The notes under the pieces: generated by a model
What the model saw: only the letters and a program-made list of their open reading frames with translations
The model's database searches: none
Told to the model about the DNA's origin: nothing
Source of the DNA: a virus
DNA: 32,678 nucleotides
IMG/VR virus record: IMGVR_UViG_3300023179_000320
Location: 1-32,678 of that record
Direction: 5' to 3' (one strand)
Shown here: positions 24,449 through 31,870 of the stretch, one piece after another
Layout: each line of letters begins with the position of its first letter
Position numbering within the stretch: position 1 is the first letter of the stretch
Position numbers and translations under genes: made by a program

Positions 24449-25285
24449 TTAACCTGCCGCAATTTCTGTAGTGCCTTTTGGTGCATGTGTTAATCTTAAA
24501 ATATAATTAACTACATCCGATTCCCATATGGAGCCACCAATAATCGTTGTACTAAACAAAGATGTTAATGAAGCCGTTGTAACACTAAAACCAAATGTTC
24601 CAGATTTAAGAGCTCTAACATCACCAAATGAAGCAGTAGGAAAACCAACTGCCAATCCGCCGGTTAATGAAACGAATCCTAAAGGACCAGCACTAACACC
24701 TGTTCCCGCATCAACTCTAGTCTTAGAAGTAATTATGTCGCCTTGGATTGCTCCAGCAACATTCAAATCAGACCTTACTTGTACTACATCACTTGCAGCT
24801 AAAGAAATAGAATTAAAATCTTCACCAGATTGAATTGCAATATCGGCTTGACTTAGAAGAGTTAAATCATCAGTAGAACGAGCATTAATTTTTCCACCAA
24901 CTTTAAGATTATAATTTCCTTTGACATCCAAATTATAATCACCTTTAACTTCCATGTTACAATCACCCATGACAGTTACACTACATCGGCCTTGAATCAA
25001 AACATTTTTATTTTTGATTGTAATTTCATAATCATCACCGAACACTTTATGTACTTGGTCGCCATTAGGATGCATCTCAATAAAAGTATAACTTTTGCCA
25101 TGTTGTAAACGGATATTTTCACGGGTAGGTGTATCATCCATTGCGAATAGATGGCCGCCATCGGTCATTTTTACATCATAGTATGGATATACTGGTTGAT
25201 TTGTTTCGTTTACACACGATTCAGGTTCTGTCCAACCTGAATCTCCAGCAACATTAGGTACATTTAATGGGGAAGATGATGACAT
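24449..25285 (-). CDS. Central spike beta-helix protein (gp5 C-terminal-like)
   Basis: A 278-aa protein. Residues 40-90 (GGHLFAMDDTPTRENIRLQH, then YTFIEMHPNGDQVHKV) match the gp5/VgrG entry strands where an OB-fold leads into a spike. Residues 94-133 are five exact octapeptides (NVLIQGRC, SVTVMGDC, NMEVKGDY, NLDVKGNY, NLKVGGKI), the VxVxGxxx repeat of the T4 gp5 triple beta-helix needle. Residues 160-278 are a separate Ser/Thr/Gly beta region of unknown role. It lacks the N-terminal OB-fold and lysozyme domain of T4 gp5; the OB-fold is encoded separately at 26408-26704. It would trimerise under the hub and pierce the outer membrane. Confidence 0.8.
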   Translation of the reverse strand: MSSSSPLNVPNVAGDSGWTEPESCVNETNQPVYPYYDVKMTDGGHLFAMDDTPTRENIRLQHGKSYTFIEMHPNGDQVHKVFGDDYEITIKNKNVLIQGRCSVTVMGDCNMEVKGDYNLDVKGNYNLKVGGKINARSTDDLTLLSQADIAIQSGEDFNSISLAASDVVQVRSDLNVAGAIQGDIITSKTRVDAGTGVSAGPLGFVSLTGGLAVGFPTASFGDVRALKSGTFGFSVTTASLTSLFSTTIIGGSIWESDVVNYILRLTHAPKGTTEIAAG

Positions 25286-25286
25286 A

Positions 25287-26396
25287 TTATATTGGGTTCG
25301 CAGGTCTAGTAAATGGTTCAGTAACAGCTGCAGCTGCAGCAGAAAGATTTTGTGCTAACATTGCATCTAAAGCTTGTGAAGTTGCTGAGTTAGCTTCTTC
25401 TGCTGTTGGTGGTGAAAACAAAGCTACAGCTGTAATTGCTACACCAGCAACAGCTGTAGTTGTTTCTTGTACAGCTGATAATGTTTCATTCACAGCCGTG
25501 GTTGCATCTTTAGCAGCAGCTATAACATCTGCAAAACCAGCACTATCTGATCCAGTCAATCCTGCATCAATTGCATTTGGATCAGCACCACTACCAACTG
25601 CTGCAGCCGATGTTACAATACTAGTAAAAACACTAGCAATTAATTTTCTTAATCTCACTAAACAATCTGAAAGTAATTGTGCCAATTTTGCAGGCAGACT
25701 TAAAATCCATGCGATTATTGAACGAAGAGTTGCTATGTAAGCTATAACTTCTTTTGCAAATTCTGTAATTGGTTTAAGAATATACTTATTAAAATCTTTT
25801 AATTCTCTTGCAATATTTTTTAAAGTATTAATAAGAAATGTTGTTACTCCAGATGAGTCGGTTGCTCCTAACAATGCCAATAGTTTACGAACAGCTTCTC
25901 TGATTGTATTAGCGATAGCTTTTGTATATTTTGATAAATTTATATCTTTCTTCATTTCTAATATAAAATCACAAACATGACTTCTTTTAGCATTTGTATA
26001 ATCAATTGCTTTACAATAATTTTCAGTTGCTGGTGTTGATGGTTGACCAGTTTCAGGAGTATTAACACTTGTTGGTGGGTTAGTTTCAACAATAATTCCA
26101 GCTCTAACATTAGTTTGAGCAACTATTCCAGATTTTCTAGCTGCTGGTTTTGATACCGGTGTCAGTTGAGCTTTCAACGCAGAAATTTGACCGGGAATAG
26201 TTGCAACTTCATTTTTATATCTGGCTATGATAACCTGATTAGCTTGTAGGTTTGGATTTAGACTTACTAAACCGTTACGAGCAATTCTTAGTCTGTCTTC
26301 TAAACGAGAGATTTGTGTTTGAATTTGTGCTTTTGTTTGTGCCTCAATAGCATTATCCGCTGCCCTTACTGATGCTTGTGTTGATGTAGTTGCCAT
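25287..26396 (-). CDS. Unknown helical protein between the two spike genes, 369 aa
   Basis: A 369-aa protein with three parts. Residues 1-80 are a coiled coil (AQIQTQISRLEDRLRIARNG). Residues 80-130 are a Pro/Thr-rich linker. Residues 135-275 are amphipathic to hydrophobic helices (CDFILEMKKDINLSKYTKAI; NTLKNIARELKDFNKYILKP; IIAWILSLPAKLAQLLSDCL), and the tail is Ala/Thr-rich. I recall similar CDF...REL...ILSLPAKL sequences attached to or near gp5-like proteins in T4-like aquatic phages. The hydrophobic helices could touch a membrane or pack inside the tail tube; neither is shown. The ATG has a GGAG formed across the stop codon of the OB-fold gene, so it is a separate polypeptide. Confidence 0.65.
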   Translation of the reverse strand: MATTSTQASVRAADNAIEAQTKAQIQTQISRLEDRLRIARNGLVSLNPNLQANQVIIARYKNEVATIPGQISALKAQLTPVSKPAARKSGIVAQTNVRAGIIVETNPPTSVNTPETGQPSTPATENYCKAIDYTNAKRSHVCDFILEMKKDINLSKYTKAIANTIREAVRKLLALLGATDSSGVTTFLINTLKNIARELKDFNKYILKPITEFAKEVIAYIATLRSIIAWILSLPAKLAQLLSDCLVRLRKLIASVFTSIVTSAAAVGSGADPNAIDAGLTGSDSAGFADVIAAAKDATTAVNETLSAVQETTTAVAGVAITAVALFSPPTAEEANSATSQALDAMLAQNLSAAAAAVTEPFTRPANPI

Positions 26397-26404
26397 TATA
26401 TTTT

Positions 26405-26410
26405 CTCCTA
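26405..26410 (-). promoter_or_regulatory. Ribosome-binding site overlapping a stop codon (TAGGAG)
   Basis: On the minus strand the TAG stop of the OB-fold gene is the first part of TAGGAG, followed by 8 bases and the ATG at 26396. This shows that the split between the OB-fold gene and the helical gene is a real gene boundary and not a sequencing frameshift. Confidence 0.75.
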
Positions 26411-26704
26411 AGCTTTTATTCCGGGTAATACACCCATCATTATAGGCATTTGAGCTTGTTCACCATCCATAAAAAATCCAAGAACCCATTCTCCAGAAGC
26501 TGGAGGTGAGATATGTTTAGAATTATTAAGTGGTATCATAGCTTGCGCCCAAGGTAAATCTTTTGTTGGTAAAATAGTTGGATTCTCATTATGCCATCCA
26601 AATATACGGACTTGACAACGACCAACCCTTAATGGGTCAACTCGGTTTTCTATAACACCAACCCACCATATAAAACCATTTAATCCAACAAAATTTGTAT
26701 TCAT
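26408..26704 (-). CDS. 5: Baseplate hub spike OB-fold protein (gp5 N-terminal domain alone)
   Basis: A 98-aa protein that matches only the N-terminal OB-fold of T4 gp5: FIWWVGVIENRVDPLRVGRC for T4 FVGVVEDRMDPLKLGRV, then VRIFGWHNENPTILPTKDLP WAQAMIPL, and SPPASGEWVLGFFMDGEQAQ ending in a MPIMMGVLPG strand. In T4 the OB-fold is fused to a lysozyme domain and the beta-helix in one 575-aa chain. Here it stops at 98 residues with its own TAG. It would bind the gp27-like hub encoded just upstream, whose stop overlaps its start (TAATG). Its presence as a separate gene, with the beta-helix two genes on, is the oddity. Confidence 0.85.
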   Translation of the reverse strand: MNTNFVGLNGFIWWVGVIENRVDPLRVGRCQVRIFGWHNENPTILPTKDLPWAQAMIPLNNSKHISPPASGEWVLGFFMDGEQAQMPIMMGVLPGIKA

Positions 26705-28032
26705 TACGATTTTAATGCTTCCGTCATTTTAGTAGTTTGTTGTCTAACTAATGGTTTATTTGTTGAATCTGTAGCTACTTCAATAACAGTTTCATGCATA
26801 TCACCTTTAATAACATGTCTTGTTGCAGTAACTATGTATTTGCCAGTTAAAGTTTGATCCAAACCTTCACCGACTTCTGTTTTTCCTGATTTGATAGGCA
26901 TTTTTAAATTAATTATAGCACCAGAAGTTATACCAAAATTACCTGGAACATTTAAATGAATTGTTGTTTGTAATAAATTTGCAAGTATTGGTGCTCTTTG
27001 AAACACATACGCATGAGTATCATCAATATTTGTTCCTGTTTGTGCATCATTTTGTTTAACCCAACTTGTATCTTTACGAGTTGTGGCAAAAGCATATAAT
27101 GAAACTTTAGAATCAAACATATGTGCAGCATCTTTTCCATCACGATTTGATGCGGCTGTAAAATTTGGATATTTGTTCAAATGCACTTTTGTTTTATTAT
27201 ATGTTTGAGTGAAATCTATTTTATTAATTTCAACTTGCCTTGTTAATGTGTCTATACCAATAAATTTACCAGAATAAACTCCATTTTTAATACTCTCAAT
27301 ATAATTTGTTGAATTAATAATTTTAGCTTCACGAGCACCATAAAATTCTTGGCCACCAGAAACTGAAAGGTTTTTTGGTTCAAAATTAATATTAATTATA
27401 GGTTCTTGTTGTATTAACTTTGTCAAAGAAACAAAATTATAACCATACTTGTTTTCAAAAAATAAAAAATTTGGTAAAGAATCTGTATCTACAGCTCTTT
27501 TACTTAACCAATCCATTGTATCAAATGGTGATAAATTTGGAATAATTACTGTATGCAAACCTTTTGAAGCTTCAATTAATCCTAACTTTTTAGAAGTAAC
27601 ACCAAGATATTTTTTCAAAACAACATTTACAATATCAGTATAAGTTCCATTAAATGATTGGTTGACTTTTTTTTGTTCAGAAAAAATCATTTCTTCTGAT
27701 GCAAAATGTAAAATATAAATTTCAGAGTTTTGATTTATATTTTCTCTATTGCTTTGTTTATAAATTCTAAAAGTTTTTTTGAATGTGGTAGGACCAGATT
27801 CTTCATCTTTTAAAATTTCCATTGACAAGTATTCACTACCATCTAACAATAATTTAGATGACAATCCAATAGCATCTTGAATAAGAATTTCACCACGAAT
27901 ACATGGCATAAACATACTATCATAAATGTTTATTTCTTGATATACACCGGCAATATTTACATTACCCAATTTTGTAATTAGGGTTAAATCTTTTATCTTA
28001 AATTGTGTTGATTGAGATAAATTTAAACTCAT
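26704..28032 (-). CDS. 27: Baseplate hub protein, gp27-like
   Basis: A 442-aa protein (T4 gp27 is 391). Order of features agrees with hub proteins: an early strand region (SMFMPCIRGEILIQDAIGLS, then SKLLLDGSEYLSMEI), a second barrel with FKKTFRIYKQSN, the linker VIIPNLSPFDTMDWLSKRAV that parallels gp27 [21 protein letters not shown]-type sequence, and an ending strand-rich region (GKYIVTATRHVIKGDMHETV). gp27 forms the trimer that adapts the six-fold tube to the three-fold spike. It overlaps gp53 by 4 bases (ATGA) and the gp5 OB-fold gene by one base, the expected partner order. Assignment rests on pattern and position; a conserved T4-like structural protein is certain. Confidence 0.75.
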   Translation of the reverse strand: MSLNLSQSTQFKIKDLTLITKLGNVNIAGVYQEINIYDSMFMPCIRGEILIQDAIGLSSKLLLDGSEYLSMEILKDEESGPTTFKKTFRIYKQSNRENINQNSEIYILHFASEEMIFSEQKKVNQSFNGTYTDIVNVVLKKYLGVTSKKLGLIEASKGLHTVIIPNLSPFDTMDWLSKRAVDTDSLPNFLFFENKYGYNFVSLTKLIQQEPIININFEPKNLSVSGGQEFYGAREAKIINSTNYIESIKNGVYSGKFIGIDTLTRQVEINKIDFTQTYNKTKVHLNKYPNFTAASNRDGKDAAHMFDSKVSLYAFATTRKDTSWVKQNDAQTGTNIDDTHAYVFQRAPILANLLQTTIHLNVPGNFGITSGAIINLKMPIKSGKTEVGEGLDQTLTGKYIVTATRHVIKGDMHETVIEVATDSTNKPLVRQQTTKMTEALKS

Positions 28033-28673
28033 GGGTTAAAAACATTTTTTAATTCTTGCTCAAGTGCATATGCAAATTCAGGTTTCAAAATTTTAATTTG
28101 CCTTTTATTTTCATTCTCTGCCAGTTCATAATCATAATATGTTTTATTCTCTTTTGTAACGGAAATTGTAATTTGATTGCCATCACTCAATGTCACATTA
28201 CTTGATGTGACTGAAACATTTGCATATGTATTAGCATCAACTTGAACTTTTTTCTCCAAATATTCACCATTCTTTACTGTTGTTCTTTTTTCAACCGAAT
28301 AATAAGATTGTGTGTTTTGTTGAGCCCAAACTAATCCAGTTTGACCAGCTGCTACATTTGCATTAGCTGTATACTTATCATCAATAAATGATATCAATGT
28401 TCTATAATCTAAAGGCCAATCCCATTGTGCGTCAACAACATCATTCATTGCCAAAACAATCCAATGACGCTCTGGAGAATCATATATTTTAGCGGCTATA
28501 ATTTCTGGTGTATCACTATCTTGAACATTATATTTTTCATAAATTGATGTGTTTTCTTTGAAAGCTTGCTCAAGAGAAAATCTTGATATGATATTAGTAA
28601 CAATATCAAGACCATTTGGTTTATCTTCTAAAGTGTAATATTCTTTGGGAAAATTATTAAAATATTTTGCCAT
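28029..28673 (-). CDS. 53: Baseplate wedge protein gp53
   Basis: A 214-aa protein (T4 gp53 is 196). The match to T4 runs along the chain: EIIAAKIYDSPERHWIVLAM NDVVDAQWDWPL for T4 LANAIYGNPQLYWVLLMCND, and near the end YELAENENKRQIKILKPEFA for T4 ENEKLRQIKIIAKSDI. Between them lies a strand-rich segment with variable length. gp53 clamps the wedge heterocomplex (gp6, gp25) in the inner baseplate. The start is directly supported by AGGAGGA inside the last codons of the gp48-like gene, whose TAA overlaps this ATG. The end overlaps gp27-like by 4 bases. Confidence 0.9.
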   Translation of the reverse strand: MAKYFNNFPKEYYTLEDKPNGLDIVTNIISRFSLEQAFKENTSIYEKYNVQDSDTPEIIAAKIYDSPERHWIVLAMNDVVDAQWDWPLDYRTLISFIDDKYTANANVAAGQTGLVWAQQNTQSYYSVEKRTTVKNGEYLEKKVQVDANTYANVSVTSSNVTLSDGNQITISVTKENKTYYDYELAENENKRQIKILKPEFAYALEQELKNVFNP

Positions 28674-29911
28674 TAATATCCTCCTGGTCCAAAATCAAAA
28701 TCTGGTAATTTAGGATTAGCTGCTCCATTTGCGGTGACAGTAGGCCTTTTTCCAGTATTGGTGCGTAAATTATTTAATAGTGGACTACCTTTAACTATAT
28801 ATTCTGTCTCTTTGAATGATAAACTCAAATTGATACCAACAGGCATACCCGTTTTACCTCTTTCAGGTTTTGTGAGACCTGGAACTTCATATGCAGCAAA
28901 ACCGCCAGGTGCATAATTTGTTTGTATACTTTCCAAAACACAAGTTGATATTCTTGGTATATTTGGATTAACTTGTCCATTATAATAAAAACCAATATCA
29001 AATTCAGAAGGAGGATATAAAAAATAACCTCCACTATTTGAAACTAGCTCTGGCGCTTGATGAAATCTTAATACATCAATAATTTTTAATACGATTTCAG
29101 CTTCTTGTTCATCTCTTGGAAACATAGCAAAATCAAATTGGAATGTACGGAAAGATGGAGAAGAATACAATATTTCTAACATTGGATTTTGAACCAAACC
29201 TCCACTACCAGCAGTAAATAGAATTTGGCCAGTTGGACCAGCAGAATTCAAAACACTACTAAAAAGAAAAGGTGCAACACTTTTAAGAAGTTGTTTTGCA
29301 TCTACTGTATTTCCACTATTTTTATATGAATCTGTAATTGAATTTAATCCAGATAATACAGCTTGAGCTGTACTGCCTCCAGGTGTTACACTATTATAAC
29401 CTTGATTATCAGAGAAGGTTAGATTATTAGGCATATAAAGCGCAATCGTATCTGATATTCTACGAATAGTTCTTACACCAATGTTACTTTTAGCTTGGCC
29501 AAGAAAACCACCAACAACATCTCCAACTCCAGTAGCGTTGTTAACATCATCGTAAATTTTTTTAACTAATGGAACATTGTCTCCTATAATACTAGCAGCT
29601 TTTGATAATAGTTTAGCAGAGTTAGCTAAAGTTCCTGCGGTTGTATACTCACCAAATGCACCTGCTAATGTTGCTTTATTTCCAAAAACTGTAGGAGCAT
29701 CTCCTCTGACTTGAGTTCCTGGAAATGATGTGTTAATCTGTTCATTAATGTTTATAAGTATATAATGACCCTTATCAGCTGCACCTAAATCAATTGGATA
29801 TCTAAATGTACTAGATTCGTACTGTGATGAAGTTAAAGCGCTTAAGAGGGTTCCAGAACGAGATTGTGTACCAAAAGTGATACCACCGCCTAAAAGATTA
29901 AAAAGTGCCAT
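28673..29911 (-). CDS. 48: Baseplate tail-tube cap protein, gp48-like
   Basis: A 412-aa protein (T4 gp48 is 364). The N-terminus has STFRYPIDLGAADKGHYILI NINEQIN, a start I recognise in gp48 of T4-like aquatic phages. The C-terminal half carries a tube-protein-like fold signature: FQFDFAMFPRDEQEAEIVLK, DVLRFHQAPEL, YPPSEFDIGFYYNG, and CVLESIQTNYAPGGFAAYEV followed later by LSLSFKETEYI. gp48 and gp54 form the platform on which the tube polymerises. gp54 is the alternative name; the plus-strand gene at 31053 fits gp54 better. It is first in the minus-strand baseplate operon and has a perfect TATAAATA late promoter 26 bases upstream. Confidence 0.75.
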   Translation of the reverse strand: MALFNLLGGGITFGTQSRSGTLLSALTSSQYESSTFRYPIDLGAADKGHYILININEQINTSFPGTQVRGDAPTVFGNKATLAGAFGEYTTAGTLANSAKLLSKAASIIGDNVPLVKKIYDDVNNATGVGDVVGGFLGQAKSNIGVRTIRRISDTIALYMPNNLTFSDNQGYNSVTPGGSTAQAVLSGLNSITDSYKNSGNTVDAKQLLKSVAPFLFSSVLNSAGPTGQILFTAGSGGLVQNPMLEILYSSPSFRTFQFDFAMFPRDEQEAEIVLKIIDVLRFHQAPELVSNSGGYFLYPPSEFDIGFYYNGQVNPNIPRISTCVLESIQTNYAPGGFAAYEVPGLTKPERGKTGMPVGINLSLSFKETEYIVKGSPLLNNLRTNTGKRPTVTANGAANPKLPDFDFGPGGY

Positions 29912-29937
29912 TGAAATTCCTATGAAAGATTGCTAGA

Positions 29938-29945
29938 TATTTATA
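29938..29945 (-). promoter_or_regulatory. T4-type late promoter TATAAATA heading the baseplate operon
   Basis: A perfect minus-strand TATAAATA lies in the 33-base divergent gap between the gp48-like gene and gp4, 26 bases before the gp48 ATG. It shares its last base with the first base of the plus-strand gp4 ATG. Position at the head of about 29 kb of colinear minus-strand genes makes it the most convincing promoter here. Confidence 0.75.
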
Positions 29946-30391
29946 TGACATTCGGTAACAAAACATACAAAGGAAGATTTAAACCTAACAATCCAAAGAA
30001 ATACAATGGTGATGCCAACAACATCATATATCGTTCTACATGGGAAGTGAGGGTTATGAAATGGTTGGATGAACATCCAAGCGTGATATGGTGGGCTTCT
30101 GAAGAAATACACATACCTTACAAGTCACCGTTGGACAGCAAAATGCATCGTTATTTTCCAGACTTTATTGCCAAAATGAAACAAAAAGACGGGTCTGTAA
30201 TGACTTATATTATTGAAGTTAAACCATTTAACCAAACTAAGATGCCGGTTCAGAAGAATAAGACCAAGAAGTATTTGCGTGAAGCTGCGACTTATCTGGT
30301 CAACCAAGAGAAGTGGAAAGCAGCTGACATCTTCTGCCAAGAACATGGTTGGAAATTTATGATTATGACGGAGAAGGAATTAGGTATTTAA
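29945..30391 (+). CDS. 4: Head completion nuclease gp4
   Basis: A 148-aa protein (T4 gp4 is 150). NKTYKGRFKPNNPKKYNGDA then NIIYRSTWEVRVMKWLDEHP is the conserved start. PYKSPLDSKMHRYFPDFIAK and TYIIEVKP give the D-x(n)-ExK core of a TnsA/PD-(D/E)XK-like nuclease fold: Asp of YFPDF, Glu and Lys of IEVK. The end KWKAADIFCQEHGWKFMIMT is also typical. gp4 acts on the head after DNA packaging so that tails can join. The ATG at 29945 is preferred because the family begins near NKTYKG; an in-frame TTG at 29930 would add five residues. The Shine-Dalgarno is weak for both. The nuclease activity is inferred from the family fold. Confidence 0.88.
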   Translation: MTFGNKTYKGRFKPNNPKKYNGDANNIIYRSTWEVRVMKWLDEHPSVIWWASEEIHIPYKSPLDSKMHRYFPDFIAKMKQKDGSVMTYIIEVKPFNQTKMPVQKNKTKKYLREAATYLVNQEKWKAADIFCQEHGWKFMIMTEKELGI

Positions 30392-30462
30392 TTGAAAGCG
30401 GACACCGATACTTATAAGAAAATCCATTATTTTTTAGGTAATTATGGAATGAAAATTAGTGA

Positions 30463-30470
30463 TATAAATA
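30463..30470 (+). promoter_or_regulatory. TATAAATA box just before a start codon
   Basis: A perfect plus-strand TATAAATA lies only 4 bases before the ATG at 30475, in an 83-base gap after gp4. If it is a late promoter, the transcript would begin at or inside the start codon (leaderless); otherwise it serves only the genes further on, or is chance. Confidence 0.4.
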
Positions 30471-30474
30471 AACA

Positions 30475-31053
30475 ATGGCATATTTAATAGAGAGAATCAA
30501 AGAACAATTAGGTAAATCGGGATATCAACCGAGAACTACTGCCGCAAGAGATTGGCTTAGGTCTAAGATACAAGACTTGAAACCTACACGCCAAACACTC
30601 CTAAGCGACAAGGAACGACTTAAAAATAGTACAATGATTGGTCGTATGTATTTCTATTTTTATGACCCCAAATTGAAAGATGAGTTGCCATATTACGATA
30701 GGTTCCCATTGGTTATACCAATAGAACGATACCAAGATGGTTTTTTAGGGTTGAATTTGCATTACATAAGCCCAAAGCAACGCATCAATCTTTTAGATGC
30801 ATTAAGTGAATATGCATCAAATTCAAATTATGATGAGACAACAAGACTTCGGTTAACATGGAGAAAATTGCAATCTGTGGGTGCAGCCTTCAAGGCAAAA
30901 CCTTGCATTAAAAAATATCTCTTTAAACATGTTGATAGTAGATTTCTTGAAATAACGGCAGACGAATGGGATATTGCAGCACTATTACCATTCCAAGACT
31001 TTAGAGGCGCATCTGCAAATAAAGTATACAACGACTCTAGGAATAAAACTTAA
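30475..31053 (+). CDS. Conserved T4-like phage protein of unknown role, 192 aa
   Basis: A 192-aa soluble protein with a highly recognisable centre: MIGRMYFYFYDPKLKDELPY, YDRFPLVIPIERYQDGFLGL, NLHYISPKQRINLLDAL, and later RFLEITADEWDIAALLPFQD F. I recall close homologues in many T4-like phages of aquatic bacteria, with no assigned function that I can name with certainty. It sits between gp4 and a tube protein. T4 places gp2 (DNA end protector) beside gp4, so gp2 function is a positional guess only. No Shine-Dalgarno precedes the ATG, which follows a TATAAATA by 4 bases. Its stop overlaps the next start (TAATGA). Confidence 0.75.
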   Translation: MAYLIERIKEQLGKSGYQPRTTAARDWLRSKIQDLKPTRQTLLSDKERLKNSTMIGRMYFYFYDPKLKDELPYYDRFPLVIPIERYQDGFLGLNLHYISPKQRINLLDALSEYASNSNYDETTRLRLTWRKLQSVGAAFKAKPCIKKYLFKHVDSRFLEITADEWDIAALLPFQDFRGASANKVYNDSRNKT

Positions 31054-31853
31054 TGACTTTTTCTCCACAATTATTTTTATCTAATATCAAAGCAAAAGAT
31101 GGATTAGCTAGACCGGCTAGATTTGAAGTTATTCTTCCAATACCAAAATATATAAGTGAATTTGTTTCACAATCAATTTTTGAAAAATTATTAGATTTGC
31201 CTAATACAATACTTGCTGATGCTGCTGCTCTTGCAAATAAAGCTTTAGGTAGAAATGGTCCGCAAAACGAACAATCAAAAACATCAAATGCTTCAATCAG
31301 CCGATATCTTGCACTTCAATGTGAATCAGCTGAACTTCCTGGCAAAACAATATTGACACAAGATGCTAGAGTTTATGGACCAGGATTTAAAGTTCCATAT
31401 CAAACACAATACGGTGATACCACTTTAACATTTCTTTGTACGAATGAGTTTTATGAGAGAAAATTGTTTGAAAGATGGATGGAAGCTATTATGCCAACCG
31501 ACACAAATAATTTAAGATTTCCAAAAGGAAAATTGGGCCCAAACGGAACTAGATATTTAACTAATATAAAAATTATCCAATATGATGATTTTATTAAACG
31601 AATTTTTGCTGTTGAATTGGTTGACGCTTTTCCAATTGGAATTGCATCACAAGCATTAAATTGGTCAGAAGATAATTTTCATAGATTAGCAGTTCAATTT
31701 GCTTATCAAAAATACAATGTGATTTATGAAGGAAGTTATGACCTTGTTGCAGCTGCAACCGATTATTTTGGTGCCAAGGGTGCTAGAATATTTGATAAAG
31801 CCGGACAACAGGTGAATAATAGTATAGGGAATGTTTTTAATAGAATATTTTAA
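31053..31853 (+). CDS. 54: Tail tube-like protein (gp19 family), probable gp54 tube initiator
   Basis: A 266-aa protein. The N-terminus reads FLSNIKAKDGLARPARFEVI LPIPKYI. The C-terminal 150 residues have the T4 gp19-family tube pattern: SAELPGKTILTQDARVYGPG, TLTFLCTNEFYERKLFERWM EAIMP, YLTNIKIIQYDD, and FAVELVDAFPIGIASQALNW SEDNFHRLAVQFAYQKY. T4 gp19 is 163 aa and gp54, its baseplate homologue, is 320 aa. The extra N-terminal part with a helical insert favours gp54, the initiator on which the tube grows. Assignment to the gp19/gp54 superfamily is firm; the choice of gp54 is likely. It is translationally coupled to the preceding gene. Confidence 0.75.
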   Translation: MTFSPQLFLSNIKAKDGLARPARFEVILPIPKYISEFVSQSIFEKLLDLPNTILADAAALANKALGRNGPQNEQSKTSNASISRYLALQCESAELPGKTILTQDARVYGPGFKVPYQTQYGDTTLTFLCTNEFYERKLFERWMEAIMPTDTNNLRFPKGKLGPNGTRYLTNIKIIQYDDFIKRIFAVELVDAFPIGIASQALNWSEDNFHRLAVQFAYQKYNVIYEGSYDLVAAATDYFGAKGARIFDKAGQQVNNSIGNVFNRIF

Positions 31854-31870
31854 TTTGATGGAGATAAAGT

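Noticed and set aside
25267-25740. 157-codon plus-strand open frame opposite the 369-aa gene
   Set aside because: Ala/Val-rich antisense of an Ala-rich C-terminus; the minus-strand frame is continuous with neighbours and has a ribosome-binding site.
30451-30489. Tiny plus-strand ORF (MKISDINKQWHI) overlapping the start of the 192-aa gene
   Set aside because: Twelve codons, overlaps the TATAAATA box, no conservation evidence; a leader peptide cannot be excluded but is not supported.
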